From positions 1,116,001 to 1,180,000 of the forward strand of contig NZ_CP046171.1 of NCBI RefSeq assembly GCF_011801125.1: a stretch of 64,000 bases of DNA, written 5' to 3'. Source of the DNA: Nocardia brasiliensis (GTDB lineage Bacteria > Actinomycetota > Actinomycetes > Mycobacteriales > Mycobacteriaceae). Shown in pieces: positions 18,377 to 26,862 of this stretch (the stretch's first letter is position 1; each line of letters begins with the position of its first letter). The position numbers were made by a program, and so were the translations under genes. The notes beneath the pieces were generated by a model, which was given only the letters and a program-made list of their open reading frames with translations, ran no database searches and had not been told where the DNA came from.

Positions 18377-18724
18377 GTGAGTTATGCCGAGGAGATCGAG
18401 CGCGCCGCCGAAGAATGCCGCCGCCGCTCGGCGCTGTTGCTCGACGAGCTCGAAGGCGTTGCCCGCCGCACCGCGAACACCAATCGTGAACTGAGCGAAC
18501 AGTCCATCGCCGACATGCGTGAGTTCTGGGCGGCCCACGCCGAAGAACTGGAAAAGGCACGCGCCACCGCGGAAGAGCAGGAGCGGCAGGAGGCTGAGGT
18601 CCGGGAGCAGCGCGAGGCTATTGCTCGGTCGATGGCGGCCCGGCGGGCCAATCGGGAGGTCGCGCCGGTGGACGATGAGGACGAAGAGGCGGCGTTCTAT
18701 CAGCGCAAGAGCTGGCTGATCTGA
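18377..18724 (+). CDS. Small coiled-coil protein
   Basis: 115 residues from GTG. Almost wholly charged and helical: heptad-like runs of Glu, Arg, Ala and Gln across residues 1-90 (AEEIERAAEECRRRS onwards) suggest a coiled coil, with an acidic tail DDEDEEAAF before the C-terminal WLI. No signal peptide, membrane helix or catalytic motif. It follows the WxG-type gene by 46 bp on the same strand and probably belongs to that transcript, perhaps as a chaperone or partner of the exported proteins. That role is only a guess from position; the family is not recognised. Confidence 0.7.
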   Translation: MSYAEEIERAAEECRRRSALLLDELEGVARRTANTNRELSEQSIADMREFWAAHAEELEKARATAEEQERQEAEVREQREAIARSMAARRANREVAPVDDEDEEAAFYQRKSWLI

Positions 18725-18850
18725 GCGTGACGGCGGCGGTCGAGCTGTCGCCGTGGTCGGCCTTGGCGCCGCGATGCGCCTGGGTTCGGGCGTGTCGCGG
18801 GGGAGCGCAGAGCTTTGAGGCCGCGCGGTGGTGCGTCGCCGGGTGCTGTG

Positions 18851-19708
18851 TCAGCGGCGGAGCAGGGTGGCGAGCTGGCCGATCTTGAGTTTGGGGGCGG
18901 GCTCCTCGTCCTTGGCGTTCGGGTCGATGACGGCGGTGTGCGGGATGTCGGCATCGGGGTCGGCGAAGACGCGGTAGGTCTTGTCGCCGGCCAGCTTGGC
19001 CAGCAGGTAGCCGGCGAGCAGGGCGCGGGTGGTGCGCGCGGTCTTCGACTCGTGCTTGCCCGCGCCGACGGCGGCCAGGACGCGGCGGCCCTCGACGATG
19101 CCGTTGTGCGAGGCGCCGTCGATGGCGCGCAACACCATGGGGCCGCCCCAGGCGGCGGCCAGCGGGAGCGCGTTGGAGCTGACCGAGGCGATGTCGGTGG
19201 CACCGGCCAGGATGAGGGCGGGCGTATCGATGTCGGCACCGAGGCGCTCGGCCGACGGAGCGGTCGGCGCGGGGAACAGCGCGGCAACGGCGGCGACCTG
19301 GCGCTGGTTGGCCGCGATGACGGCCGCACCCGCGCCCATGCCGTGACCGGCCAGGGCGAGGCGTTCGGGGTGCACGCTGATCGAGCCGTCGCCGAGCCGC
19401 ACGCCGGTGCAGATGTCCAAGGTGGTCAGCAGGTCGGTGGCCAGGCCGAGGTGCGAGGGGATCGGGCCGCGTTCGGTGTCGGGGGCGGCGGCCACGATGC
19501 CCCAGGACGCCAGGTGTTCCAGCAGGCCGCGGTAGTGGGCGACGCCGGTCAGCCAGCCGTGGCCGAACGCCACCGCGGGCAGGTTGATTCCGGATTCGGG
19601 CGTGAACACCACCCCGGGCTGCCCGGCGATGGCCAGGTTGCCGCGCAGCACCCGGTGGGGGCCGCGGCTGGTCAAGGTGCTCAGAAGCGATTTCACAGAC
19701 GCCGACAC
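18851..19708 (-). CDS. Alpha/beta hydrolase fold protein (dienelactone-hydrolase/chlorophyllase-like)
   Basis: About 285 residues from a GTG at 19708; a later GTG at 19696 is possible. The early strands and oxyanion region (VVFTPESGINLPAVAFGHGW), the helix-rich middle, a late Asp (LAGATDIASV) and His (DGASHNG) follow the hydrolase fold. The nucleophile elbow reads AGHGMGAGAA, with Gly123 where a Ser is expected, so normal esterase chemistry is doubtful. It is divergent from glmS, and their starts lie only 36 bp apart, so the promoters overlap. The much longer open frame upstream is antisense to glmS and not coding. Substrate unknown. Confidence 0.8.
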   Translation of the reverse strand: MSASVKSLLSTLTSRGPHRVLRGNLAIAGQPGVVFTPESGINLPAVAFGHGWLTGVAHYRGLLEHLASWGIVAAAPDTERGPIPSHLGLATDLLTTLDICTGVRLGDGSISVHPERLALAGHGMGAGAAVIAANQRQVAAVAALFPAPTAPSAERLGADIDTPALILAGATDIASVSSNALPLAAAWGGPMVLRAIDGASHNGIVEGRRVLAAVGAGKHESKTARTTRALLAGYLLAKLAGDKTYRVFADPDADIPHTAVIDPNAKDEEPAPKLKIGQLATLLRR

Positions 19709-19730
19709 GACGAGAACGTTATCCGATAAG

Positions 19731-19736
19731 TACTCT
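19731..19736 (+). promoter_or_regulatory. Likely -10 box of glmS (leaderless)
   Basis: TACTCT lies eight bases before the glmS ATG, which would put the transcription start at or within a base or two of the start codon. There is no ribosome binding site in between. Leaderless mRNAs are common in actinobacteria. Confidence 0.5.
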
Positions 19737-19744
19737 GGTGAGCC

Positions 19745-21628
19745 ATGTGCGGAATCGTGGGGTACGTCGGATACCGGGACGCGCTCGGCGTTGTCGTTGA
19801 CGCGTTGCGCCGCATGGAATATCGCGGCTACGACTCCGCGGGTGTGGCGATCGCCGACGGCACCGGCGCGTTGGCGGTGGAACGCAAGGCGGGCAAGCTG
19901 GCCAACCTGGAGGCCGAGCTGGCCGAGATCGGGGTGGCGCGGTTCGCGGGTACCACCGGCATGGGCCACACCCGCTGGGCGACGCACGGCGCGCCGACCG
20001 ACCGCAACGCGCACCCGCACCGCGATCACAGCGGCAAGGTCGCCGTGGTGCACAACGGCATCATCGAGAACTTCGCCCCGTTGCGCCGCGAACTGGAAGA
20101 GGCCGGGGTCGAACTGCGCAGCGACACCGACACCGAGGTGGCCGTGCACCTGGTCGCGCAGGCCTACGCCGAGGGGCCTACCGCGGGCGATTTCGCGGCG
20201 AGCGCGCTTTCGGTGCTGCGCCGGTTGGAGGGCGCGTTCACGCTGGTCTTCACCCACGCCGACCATCCGGAGATGATCGTCGCCGCGCGCCGCTCGACGC
20301 CGCTGGTGGTCGGCGTCGGCAAGGGCGAGATGTTCATCGCCTCCGACGTCACCGCGTTCATCGAGCACACCCGCGAGGCGGTCGAGCTCGGGCAGGATCA
20401 GGCGGTGGTGATTACCGCGGACACCTACACGGTCACCGATTTCGCGGGGACCGACGCGGTCGCGCGCACCCGGCCGTTCACCATCGACTGGGATCTGGCC
20501 GCCGCGGAAAAGGGCGGTCACGACTACTTCATGCTCAAGGAGATCGAGGAGCAGCCCGCCGGCGTCGCGGACACCCTGATCGGGCATTTCAGCCAGGATC
20601 AGGACGGCGCGGGCCGGATCGTGCTGGACGAGCAGCGCCTGGCCGACCAGGAACTGCGCGACTTCGACAAGGTCTTCGTCGTCGCGTGCGGCAGCTCCTA
20701 CCACGCGGGTCTGCTCGCCAAATACGCGATCGAGCACTGGACCAGGTTGCCCGTCGAGGTGGAGCTGGCCAGCGAATTCCGTTACCGCGACCCGGTATTG
20801 GACCGTTCCACGCTGGTGGTGGCGATCTCGCAGTCGGGCGAGACCGCCGACACCCTCGAGGCGGTGCGTCACGCCAAGGAGCAGAAGGCCAGGGTGCTGG
20901 CGATCTGCAACACCAACGGCGCGCAGATCCCGCGCGAGTCCGATGCCGTGCTCTACACCAGGACCGGCCCGGAGATCGGTGTCGCCTCGACCAAGGCGTT
21001 TCTCGCCCAGGTCACGGCGAACTACCTGGTGGGTCTGGCGCTGGCGCAGGCGCGCGGCACCAAGTACCCGGACGAGGTGGCCCGCGAGTTCGCCGAGCTG
21101 GAGGCGATGCCGAACCTGGTGGAGCGGGTGCTGGCGACCGGCCCGCAGGTGCGTGCCATCGCGCGCGAGCTCGCCCACGTGCAGACGGTGCTCTTCCTGG
21201 GCCGCCATGTCGGGTACCCGGTGGCGCTGGAGGGTGCGCTGAAGCTCAAGGAGCTGGCGTATATGCACGCCGAAGGGTTCGCGGCCGGTGAGCTCAAGCA
21301 CGGCCCGATCGCGCTGATCGAGGACGGTCTGCCGGTGATCGTGGTGATGCCGTCGCCGAAGGGGCGCGCGGTGCTGCATTCCAAGCTGCTCAGCAACATT
21401 CGCGAGATTCAGGCGCGCGGCGCGCGCACCATCGTGATCGCCGAGGAGGGCGACGACACGGTGCGGCCGTTCGCCGATGACCTGATCGAGATCCCGTCCG
21501 CGCCGACGCTGTTCCAACCGCTGCTGTCGACGGTTCCGTTGCAGATCTTCGCCGCCGAGGTGGCGCAGGCCCGCGGCTACGACGTGGACAAGCCGCGCAA
21601 CCTGGCCAAGTCCGTCACGGTCGAGTAG
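19745..21628 (+). CDS. glmS: Glutamine--fructose-6-phosphate aminotransferase (isomerizing)
   Basis: 627 residues, full length. It makes glucosamine-6-phosphate from fructose-6-phosphate and glutamine, the committed step to UDP-GlcNAc. The N-terminal class II amidotransferase domain starts MCGIVGYVG (Cys2 is the nucleophile after Met removal), with GHTRWATHG and HNGIIEN further on. Two SIS domains follow (CGSSYHAG and ISQSGETADT in the first), and the protein ends in the conserved KPRNLAKSVTVE. The start is fixed by Cys2. No glmS ribozyme is present; regulation may be by the upstream TACTCT promoter only. Confidence 0.98.
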   Translation: MCGIVGYVGYRDALGVVVDALRRMEYRGYDSAGVAIADGTGALAVERKAGKLANLEAELAEIGVARFAGTTGMGHTRWATHGAPTDRNAHPHRDHSGKVAVVHNGIIENFAPLRRELEEAGVELRSDTDTEVAVHLVAQAYAEGPTAGDFAASALSVLRRLEGAFTLVFTHADHPEMIVAARRSTPLVVGVGKGEMFIASDVTAFIEHTREAVELGQDQAVVITADTYTVTDFAGTDAVARTRPFTIDWDLAAAEKGGHDYFMLKEIEEQPAGVADTLIGHFSQDQDGAGRIVLDEQRLADQELRDFDKVFVVACGSSYHAGLLAKYAIEHWTRLPVEVELASEFRYRDPVLDRSTLVVAISQSGETADTLEAVRHAKEQKARVLAICNTNGAQIPRESDAVLYTRTGPEIGVASTKAFLAQVTANYLVGLALAQARGTKYPDEVAREFAELEAMPNLVERVLATGPQVRAIARELAHVQTVLFLGRHVGYPVALEGALKLKELAYMHAEGFAAGELKHGPIALIEDGLPVIVVMPSPKGRAVLHSKLLSNIREIQARGARTIVIAEEGDDTVRPFADDLIEIPSAPTLFQPLLSTVPLQIFAAEVAQARGYDVDKPRNLAKSVTVE

Positions 21629-21682
21629 ATCGACGCGAGCAGGCGGTGACCACGTGGTCACCGCCCGGCTTCGCTCGCGGGT

Positions 21683-22864
21683 TCAGCTCGCCGCAACGAG
21701 CGCGGGTGCCGGCTCGGCGGCGGTGCGGCGTTCCAGTGCGCCGGACCAGACGGCCAAGCCGAGCGCGGTGACCACCAGCGCGACCCCGACCCAGTTGGGC
21801 GCGGTGTAGCCGAAGCCTGCGGCGATGACCAGGCCACCGAACCACGCGGCGAGAGCGTTGCCGAGGTTGAACGCGCCGATGTTGACGGCGGAGGCCAAAG
21901 TCGGTGCGCCGGAAGCCTGGTCGAGGACGCGCTTTTGCAGCGGCGGCACGGTGGCGAAGCCGAGCGCGCCGATCAGCACGACGGTGATCGCGGCGGTGAC
22001 CTTGTTGTGCGCGGTGACGGTGAACAGCGCGAGCACCACGGCCAGCCCGCTCAGCGTGAGGTAGAGCATCGGCATCAGGTGCCGATCGGCGAATTTGCCG
22101 CCGATCAGGTTGCCCGCGGAGAAGCCGAGACCGAACAGGACGAGCAGCCAGGTGACCGAGCTGTCCGCGAACCCGGTGACCTCGGTCATCATCGGGGCGA
22201 GGTAGGTGATCGCGGCGAAGACACCGCCGAACCCGAGCACCGTCATGGCCATCGCCAGCAGCACCTGCGGATTGCGGAGCACGGCGAGTTCGGTGCGTAG
22301 CCGGGCATCGCGGGGTGCCGGTTGTTCGGGCACCAGCAGGGCGACGCCGACAAGGCCGATCAGCCCGACCAGCGCGACGATCAGGAAGGTGAGCCGCCAG
22401 CCGAACTGCTGGCCGAGCAGGGTGCCGACCGGCACGCCGACCATGGTGGCCACGGTGAGTCCGGTGAACATGATGGCAATGGCGCCCGCGCGCTTGTCGG
22501 GGCGCACCAGGCCGCCCGCGACCACCGCGCCGATGCCGAAGAAGGCGCCGTGCGCCAGCGAGGCCACGATCCGGCCGGTCAGCATGATCCCGAAAGTCGG
22601 TGCGACGGCGGACAATACGTTGCCCGCGATCAGGAGCAGCAGCATGCCGAGGAGCATGCGCTTGCGGGCGACCCTGGTGCCGAGCCCGGTCATCAGCGGC
22701 GCACCCGCCACGACACCGAGCGCGTACCCGGTGACCAGCAGGCCCGCGGTGGGGATGGACACCGCGTAGGTGTCCGCGATGTCGGGCAGCAGCCCGACGA
22801 CCACGAATTCGGTAGTGCCGATTCCGAACGCCCCGAGTGCCAGGGCGAGGAGTGCGAGTGGCAT
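21683..22864 (-). CDS. MFS transporter, DHA1-type efflux pump
   Basis: 393 residues with about 12 hydrophobic helices. The N-terminus (GAFGIGTTEFVVVGLLPDIA) and the loop 2-3 region (GTRVARKRMLLG) match the DHA1 drug:H+ antiporter group that includes AraJ/YdhP-like and chloramphenicol exporters. It should sit in the cytoplasmic membrane and export a small molecule by proton antiport. It is divergent from a MarR-family regulator across a 138-bp region with repeated operator-like elements, the classic layout of a ligand-induced pump. The C-terminus is a short Ala-rich tail. Substrate cannot be read from the sequence. Confidence 0.9.
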   Translation of the reverse strand: MPLALLALALGAFGIGTTEFVVVGLLPDIADTYAVSIPTAGLLVTGYALGVVAGAPLMTGLGTRVARKRMLLGMLLLLIAGNVLSAVAPTFGIMLTGRIVASLAHGAFFGIGAVVAGGLVRPDKRAGAIAIMFTGLTVATMVGVPVGTLLGQQFGWRLTFLIVALVGLIGLVGVALLVPEQPAPRDARLRTELAVLRNPQVLLAMAMTVLGFGGVFAAITYLAPMMTEVTGFADSSVTWLLVLFGLGFSAGNLIGGKFADRHLMPMLYLTLSGLAVVLALFTVTAHNKVTAAITVVLIGALGFATVPPLQKRVLDQASGAPTLASAVNIGAFNLGNALAAWFGGLVIAAGFGYTAPNWVGVALVVTALGLAVWSGALERRTAAEPAPALVAAS

Positions 22865-22899
22865 GAGCGAGAGCCTCCAGATGAGATTGCGCTAGGGCT

Positions 22900-22945
22900 T
22901 TGCAAGCGCCAACAATAATTGCATACGCTTTCTAATTGCAAGCGC
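22900..22945. promoter_or_regulatory. Repeated MarR-type operator between pump and regulator
   Basis: TTGCAAGCGC occurs exactly at 22900-22909 and 22936-22945, with a degenerate copy TTGCATACGC at 22919-22928. The three copies are spaced 19 and 17 bases apart, roughly two helical turns. The cluster lies between the divergent MFS and MarR starts, where the regulator would be expected to bind and repress both. Confidence 0.6.
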
Positions 22946-23002
22946 TGGATATTGCGATCTTCATCTATCCTGGAGGGACACTCCCTACGCGGAAGGACGA
23001 TC

Positions 23003-23494
23003 ATGACCGCGGATACCGCCCTGACCGGCTTGGCCGATGGCTGGTACGCACTGTCGCTGCTGCACGATCGGATCGAGGCGCACATCGAACGCGCCCTGCA
23101 ATCCGGCCACGACCTGAGCGTCCGCGAGTACTCCCTGCTGGTGGTGTTGAGCAGGCAGCACGACGGCCCCGGCGGTCACCTACGGATGAATCAGGTCGCC
23201 GAGGCGGTGGTGCTGAGCCAGAGCGCGACGACCCGGCTGGTCACCCGGCTCGAGGATCGCGGCCTGCTCCAGCGCTACCTGTGCCCCGACGACCGCCGCG
23301 GCATCTACACCGACGTCACCCCGGCGGGTCTCGCGCTGCTCGAGCAGGCGCGTCCCACCCACGACGACGCCCTCGCGAACGCGCTCGGACAGGCCGCGGC
23401 CGATCCGGAACTGGCGCCTTTGGTCGCCGCGGTAGAAGCACTCAACACGACCTCGGCACACGGTCCGCGCACCCGCGCCTATCGACCCGTCTGA
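23003..23494 (+). CDS. MarR family transcriptional regulator
   Basis: 163 residues from ATG with GGAAGGA upstream; an ATG 28 codons earlier lies in the operator region and is unlikely. The winged-helix core is visible: LSVREYSLLVVLSRQ, then MNQVAEAVVLSQSATTRLVTRLEDRGLLQR as the recognition region and DDRRGIYTDVTPAG as the wing. MarR proteins are dimeric repressors released by small ligands. It is divergent from the DHA1 pump and should control it through the TTGCAAGCGC repeats between them. The inducer is unknown. Confidence 0.93.
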   Translation: MTADTALTGLADGWYALSLLHDRIEAHIERALQSGHDLSVREYSLLVVLSRQHDGPGGHLRMNQVAEAVVLSQSATTRLVTRLEDRGLLQRYLCPDDRRGIYTDVTPAGLALLEQARPTHDDALANALGQAAADPELAPLVAAVEALNTTSAHGPRTRAYRPV

Positions 23495-23549
23495 CCCGCG
23501 ATGTGTTCGGCTCGCCGCAGGCGGAATCCGGTGGCGAGCCGGGCGGGCA

Positions 23550-23978
23550 CTACTGCACCGTGACGGTCCCGCGCATTTCCGGGTGCAGGGAGCACAGATA
23601 GCGGTAGGTGCCGGGCACGGTGAAGGTGTAGCTCCAGTCGCCCTTGTCGATGATCGGGCTGTTGATGCCCATCGCCTTGTCGCCGATGCCCTGCACGGTG
23701 TGCGGGGCCTTGTCGGTGAAATGCCAGGTGACCGTGTCGCCGGCCTTGACGGTCACCTCGGCGGGCGTGAACTCCATGTCGCGCACGTCGACGGTGACGG
23801 CGGCCGGCTTCGTCTCGCCCGCGGGCTGGGTGGTGGTCGCCGGGTGCGCGGGTCGCGTCGTGGTCGTGCCGGCCTGGCTCGAATCGCCGCCGCCGCAACC
23901 CGTGACGAGCAGCGCGGTCAGCGCCACCACTCCGGCGGCGACCTGCGTGGACCGTGCGCGACGCGTGACCATTGGCAT
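23550..23978 (-). CDS. Cupredoxin domain lipoprotein
   Basis: 142 residues. The signal peptide ends in LLVTGC (Cys28), a lipobox, then comes a Thr/Pro/Ala linker and a plastocyanin-like domain. Type 1 copper ligands are present in the usual order: His (KAPHTVQG), then Cys, His and Met in YLCSLHPEMRG at the C-terminus. It should bind copper on the outer membrane face and act in electron transfer or copper handling. ATG at 23978 is used; a second ATG two codons later is equally possible. No partner oxidase is nearby, so the redox partner is unknown. It is convergent with the MarR gene. Confidence 0.9.
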   Translation of the reverse strand: MPMVTRRARSTQVAAGVVALTALLVTGCGGGDSSQAGTTTTRPAHPATTTQPAGETKPAAVTVDVRDMEFTPAEVTVKAGDTVTWHFTDKAPHTVQGIGDKAMGINSPIIDKGDWSYTFTVPGTYRYLCSLHPEMRGTVTVQ

Positions 23979-24065
23979 GATGGCCAAGCGTAGTCTGCTG
24001 TCGGTGCGGGTCCGCGCGGCAGCCGGACGTTCAGCGGGATCGAACAACCCAGTGGAGGATCGCTC

Positions 24066-25535
24066 ATGTCCACGCAGCGGGGCTATTTCACGGCGGACGA
24101 AGTGCGCGCGGCAGAGGCCGAGTTGTTCACGCGCGTCGCGGATGGTGTGCCCATGCGGCGCGCGGCGTATGGACTGGCCACGGTCGTCGCGGGGGAGTTG
24201 CGGGCGCGCACCGGCGGGGTCGCCGGACGCGCGGTGACCCTGCTCGTCGGCTCCGGCGACAACGGCGGTGATGCCCTGTGGGCCGGTTCGATGCTGCGCC
24301 GCCGCGGTGTCGAGGTGGCCGCGGTGCTGTTGAATCCGGCCAGGGCGCACGCGAAAGGGCTTGCGGCACTGCGTAAAGCCGGTGGGCGGGTGCGCACCGA
24401 CGTCGGCAGGCCCGATCTGGTGGTCGACGGCGTCGTCGGCATCTCCGGTCGCGGCCCGCTGCGCCCCGAGGCCGCCGAACTCGTTGCGGCACTGCGTGTC
24501 CCGATCGTCGCCGCGGACCTGCCGAGCGGTGTCGACCCGGATACCGGCGCGGTCACCGGCCCTGCCGTGCGCGCCGACGTCACGGTGGCCTTCGGCGCGT
24601 ACAAGCCGGTGCACGCGCTGGCCGCGCCGTACTGCGGGCGAATCGAGTTGGTGCCCATCGGGTTACAACTACCCGGACCGAATCTGGCGGCGCTGGAACC
24701 CGCGTCGATCGGGGCCTGCTGGCCGGTGCCCGCGGCGACCGACGACAAGTACACCCAGGGCGTGACCGGCGTGTGTGCGGGCAGCGCGAGCTACCCGGGC
24801 GCCGCGGTGCTGTGCACCGGCGCTGCGGTCGCGGCGACCTCGGGCATGGTCCGCTATGCCGGCACGGGCGCCGCGGACGTGCTCGCGAGGTTCCCGGAAG
24901 TCATTGCCACCCAGGAGGTCTCGGCGGCAGGGCGGGTGCAGTCCTGGGTGTTCGGTCCGGGCGCCGGCACCGACGCCGCGGCCCGCGATCGGCTCGCCGA
25001 GATCCTCGCCACCGACCTGCCGGTCGTCGTCGATGCCGACGGTCTGACCATGCTGGCCGCCGCGCCCGAGCTGGTGCGCGGCCGCACCGCGCCGACGGTA
25101 TTGACACCGCACGCAGGCGAATTCGCCCGTCTCGCCGGGCACGAGGTCGGTCCGGATCGGGTCGGCGCGGTCCGTGCGCTCGCCGCGGACTGGCAGGTCA
25201 CCGTCCTGTTGAAAGGCCGCGCCACCCTGGTGGCCGCGCCGGGCGCGCCGGTGCTGGTCAACGAGGCCGGTGCGTCCTGGGCCGCGACGGCCGGCGCGGG
25301 CGATCTGCTCGCCGGCATCCTCGGCGCCCTGCTCGCCGCGGGCCGCGAGCCGGCCTGGTCCGCGGCTGCCGCGGCCCGGGTGCACGCGTTGGCGGCCAAC
25401 CTCGCTGCCCAGGAAGGCCACTCGGTCTGCGCCCCGATCTCGGCGACACCCCTGCTCGACCACGTCCGCGCGGCGATCGGCACCTTGCGCGCGTTCGCCG
25501 ACGTCGCGGAACGGTCCGCGCACCCGTCGTCATAG
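24066..25535 (+). CDS. nnr: Bifunctional NAD(P)H-hydrate epimerase / ADP-dependent dehydratase
   Basis: 489 residues, a fusion of two repair enzymes for damaged NAD(P)H. The N-terminal epimerase (YjeF_N, about 1-210) has [20 protein letters not shown] and [11 protein letters not shown]. The C-terminal dehydratase (ribokinase-like, about 225-480) has [27 protein letters not shown] and the [16 protein letters not shown] phosphate loop. The N-terminal domain interconverts NAD(P)HX epimers and the C-terminal domain dehydrates the S form using ADP. It is cytoplasmic, and in the same neighbourhood as in mycobacteria (between glmS and alr). Confidence 0.94.
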   Translation: MSTQRGYFTADEVRAAEAELFTRVADGVPMRRAAYGLATVVAGELRARTGGVAGRAVTLLVGSGDNGGDALWAGSMLRRRGVEVAAVLLNPARAHAKGLAALRKAGGRVRTDVGRPDLVVDGVVGISGRGPLRPEAAELVAALRVPIVAADLPSGVDPDTGAVTGPAVRADVTVAFGAYKPVHALAAPYCGRIELVPIGLQLPGPNLAALEPASIGACWPVPAATDDKYTQGVTGVCAGSASYPGAAVLCTGAAVAATSGMVRYAGTGAADVLARFPEVIATQEVSAAGRVQSWVFGPGAGTDAAARDRLAEILATDLPVVVDADGLTMLAAAPELVRGRTAPTVLTPHAGEFARLAGHEVGPDRVGAVRALAADWQVTVLLKGRATLVAAPGAPVLVNEAGASWAATAGAGDLLAGILGALLAAGREPAWSAAAAARVHALAANLAAQEGHSVCAPISATPLLDHVRAAIGTLRAFADVAERSAHPSS

Positions 25536-25651
25536 GCCGCGTGCGGTGCTGTGCCCCGCAACACCTCGATGCCCACCCGCGCCACCAGGTCATTCCCGCT
25601 CGATAGACTCATGCCGAACACCGGTGACAACTTTATTTCGGGAGTACGGAG

Positions 25652-25726
25652 ATGACTCGCCGGTCGCGCTCTGCCGGCCCGGCCCACGTCACCGCCGGTC
25701 GCCGAGGCCACGCAGGTGGCGCCTGA
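25652..25726 (+). CDS. Possible 24-codon leader peptide upstream of alr
   Basis: An ATG with a good upstream purine-rich site (GGGAGTACGGAG) opens a 24-codon frame, [20 protein letters not shown] onward, that stops 20 bases before the alr GTG. It is Arg-rich and too short for codon-use tests. It could be a translated leader that tunes alr expression, or chance. It resembles nothing I know. Confidence 0.25.
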   Translation: MTRRSRSAGPAHVTAGRRGHAGGA

Positions 25727-25746
25727 ACTTCCGGAGAGGCGGAACA

Positions 25747-26862
25747 GTGCAAGTGGAGACGGTCGTCGATCTCGACGCCATCGCGCACAACGTGCGGATC
25801 CTGCGCGAGCATGCGGGCGACGCCGCCGTGATGGCGGTCGTCAAAGCCGACGGCTACAACCACGGCGCGGTCGAGGTCGGCAAGGCGGCGCTGGCCGCGG
25901 GGGCCGCCGAACTCGGCGTCACCACGATCGCCGAGGCGGTGCAGTTGCGCGAGGCGGGGATCACCGCGCCGATCCTGAGCTGGCTCAACAACTCCGACGC
26001 CGACTTCGGCGCCGCGATCGGCGCCGACGTCGAGATCGGCGTGTGCTCGCTCGGCCACCTGCGCGCGGTGGCCGCGGCGACCGAGCAGACCGGCCGGACC
26101 GCGACGGTCTCGCTCAAGGTCGACACCGGCCTCAACCGCAACGGGTTGTCGCCGATCGAATACCCGCAGGCACTGGCGGAACTGCGGACCCTGGTGGACG
26201 CGCGGGCGGTGCGGTTCCGGGCGATCTTCTCCCACCTCGCGAACGCCGACGAACCCGCGCACCCGGTCAACGACATGCAGCGCGACCGTTTCCTGGAAGC
26301 GATCGCCCTCGCCAAGGAACACGGCCTGGAACCGGAACTGGTGCACCTGGCCAACTCGCCTGCCACGCTGACCCGGCCCGATCTCGCGTTCGATCTGGTT
26401 CGTCCCGGCATCGCGATGTACGGGCACAGTCCGGTCGCCGAGGACTTCGGGCTGCGCCCGGCGATGACGTTCCAGGCGCGCGTCGCCCTGGTCAAGCAGG
26501 TCGCCGCGGGGGAGGGCGTCTCCTACGGGCACACCTGGCACGCACCGCGCGACACCACGGTGGCGCTGATCCCGGTGGGCTACGCCGACGGTGTATTCCG
26601 TTCGCTCAGTGGACGATTCGAGGTGTGGCTGGGCGGCGCGCGCAGGCCGAGCGTCGGCCGGATCTGCATGGACCAGTTCGTCGTCGACCTCGGTGACAAC
26701 GCCGCGGGCGTGGTGGCGGGCGATACCGCCGTCCTGTTCGGCGGCGGCCCCGGCGAACCGCGCGCGCAGGAATGGGCGGAACTGCTCGACACCATTCACT
26801 ACGAGGTGGTGTGTTCGCCGCGCGGCCGGTCGGTTCGCCGCTACGTAGGCGGTGGCCGGTGA
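25747..26862 (+). CDS. alr: Alanine racemase
   Basis: 371 residues from GTG ([15 protein letters not shown]). This PLP enzyme converts L- to D-alanine for peptidoglycan. The PLP lysine is in [16 protein letters not shown] near the N-terminus. The substrate/PLP face is supported by [13 protein letters not shown] and the C-terminal-domain segment [11 protein letters not shown], with [14 protein letters not shown] carrying the conserved Met/Asp of family members. The purine-rich GGAGAGGCGGA just upstream supports the GTG over the long upstream frame. Its TGA overlaps the next GTG (GTGA), so it begins a tight operon through tsaD. Confidence 0.97.
   Translation: MQVETVVDLDAIAHNVRILREHAGDAAVMAVVKADGYNHGAVEVGKAALAAGAAELGVTTIAEAVQLREAGITAPILSWLNNSDADFGAAIGADVEIGVCSLGHLRAVAAATEQTGRTATVSLKVDTGLNRNGLSPIEYPQALAELRTLVDARAVRFRAIFSHLANADEPAHPVNDMQRDRFLEAIALAKEHGLEPELVHLANSPATLTRPDLAFDLVRPGIAMYGHSPVAEDFGLRPAMTFQARVALVKQVAAGEGVSYGHTWHAPRDTTVALIPVGYADGVFRSLSGRFEVWLGGARRPSVGRICMDQFVVDLGDNAAGVVAGDTAVLFGGGPGEPRAQEWAELLDTIHYEVVCSPRGRSVRRYVGGGR

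Noticed and set aside
19731..19745. A glmS ribozyme or riboswitch upstream of glmS
   Set aside because: There is no room: the divergent gene starts 36 bp away and a -10 box sits directly before the start codon.
18851..21661. A 936-codon open frame on the minus strand across glmS
   Set aside because: Only its last ~285 codons (from 19708) encode a recognisable protein; the rest is antisense to glmS with His/Arg/Gln-rich shadow composition.
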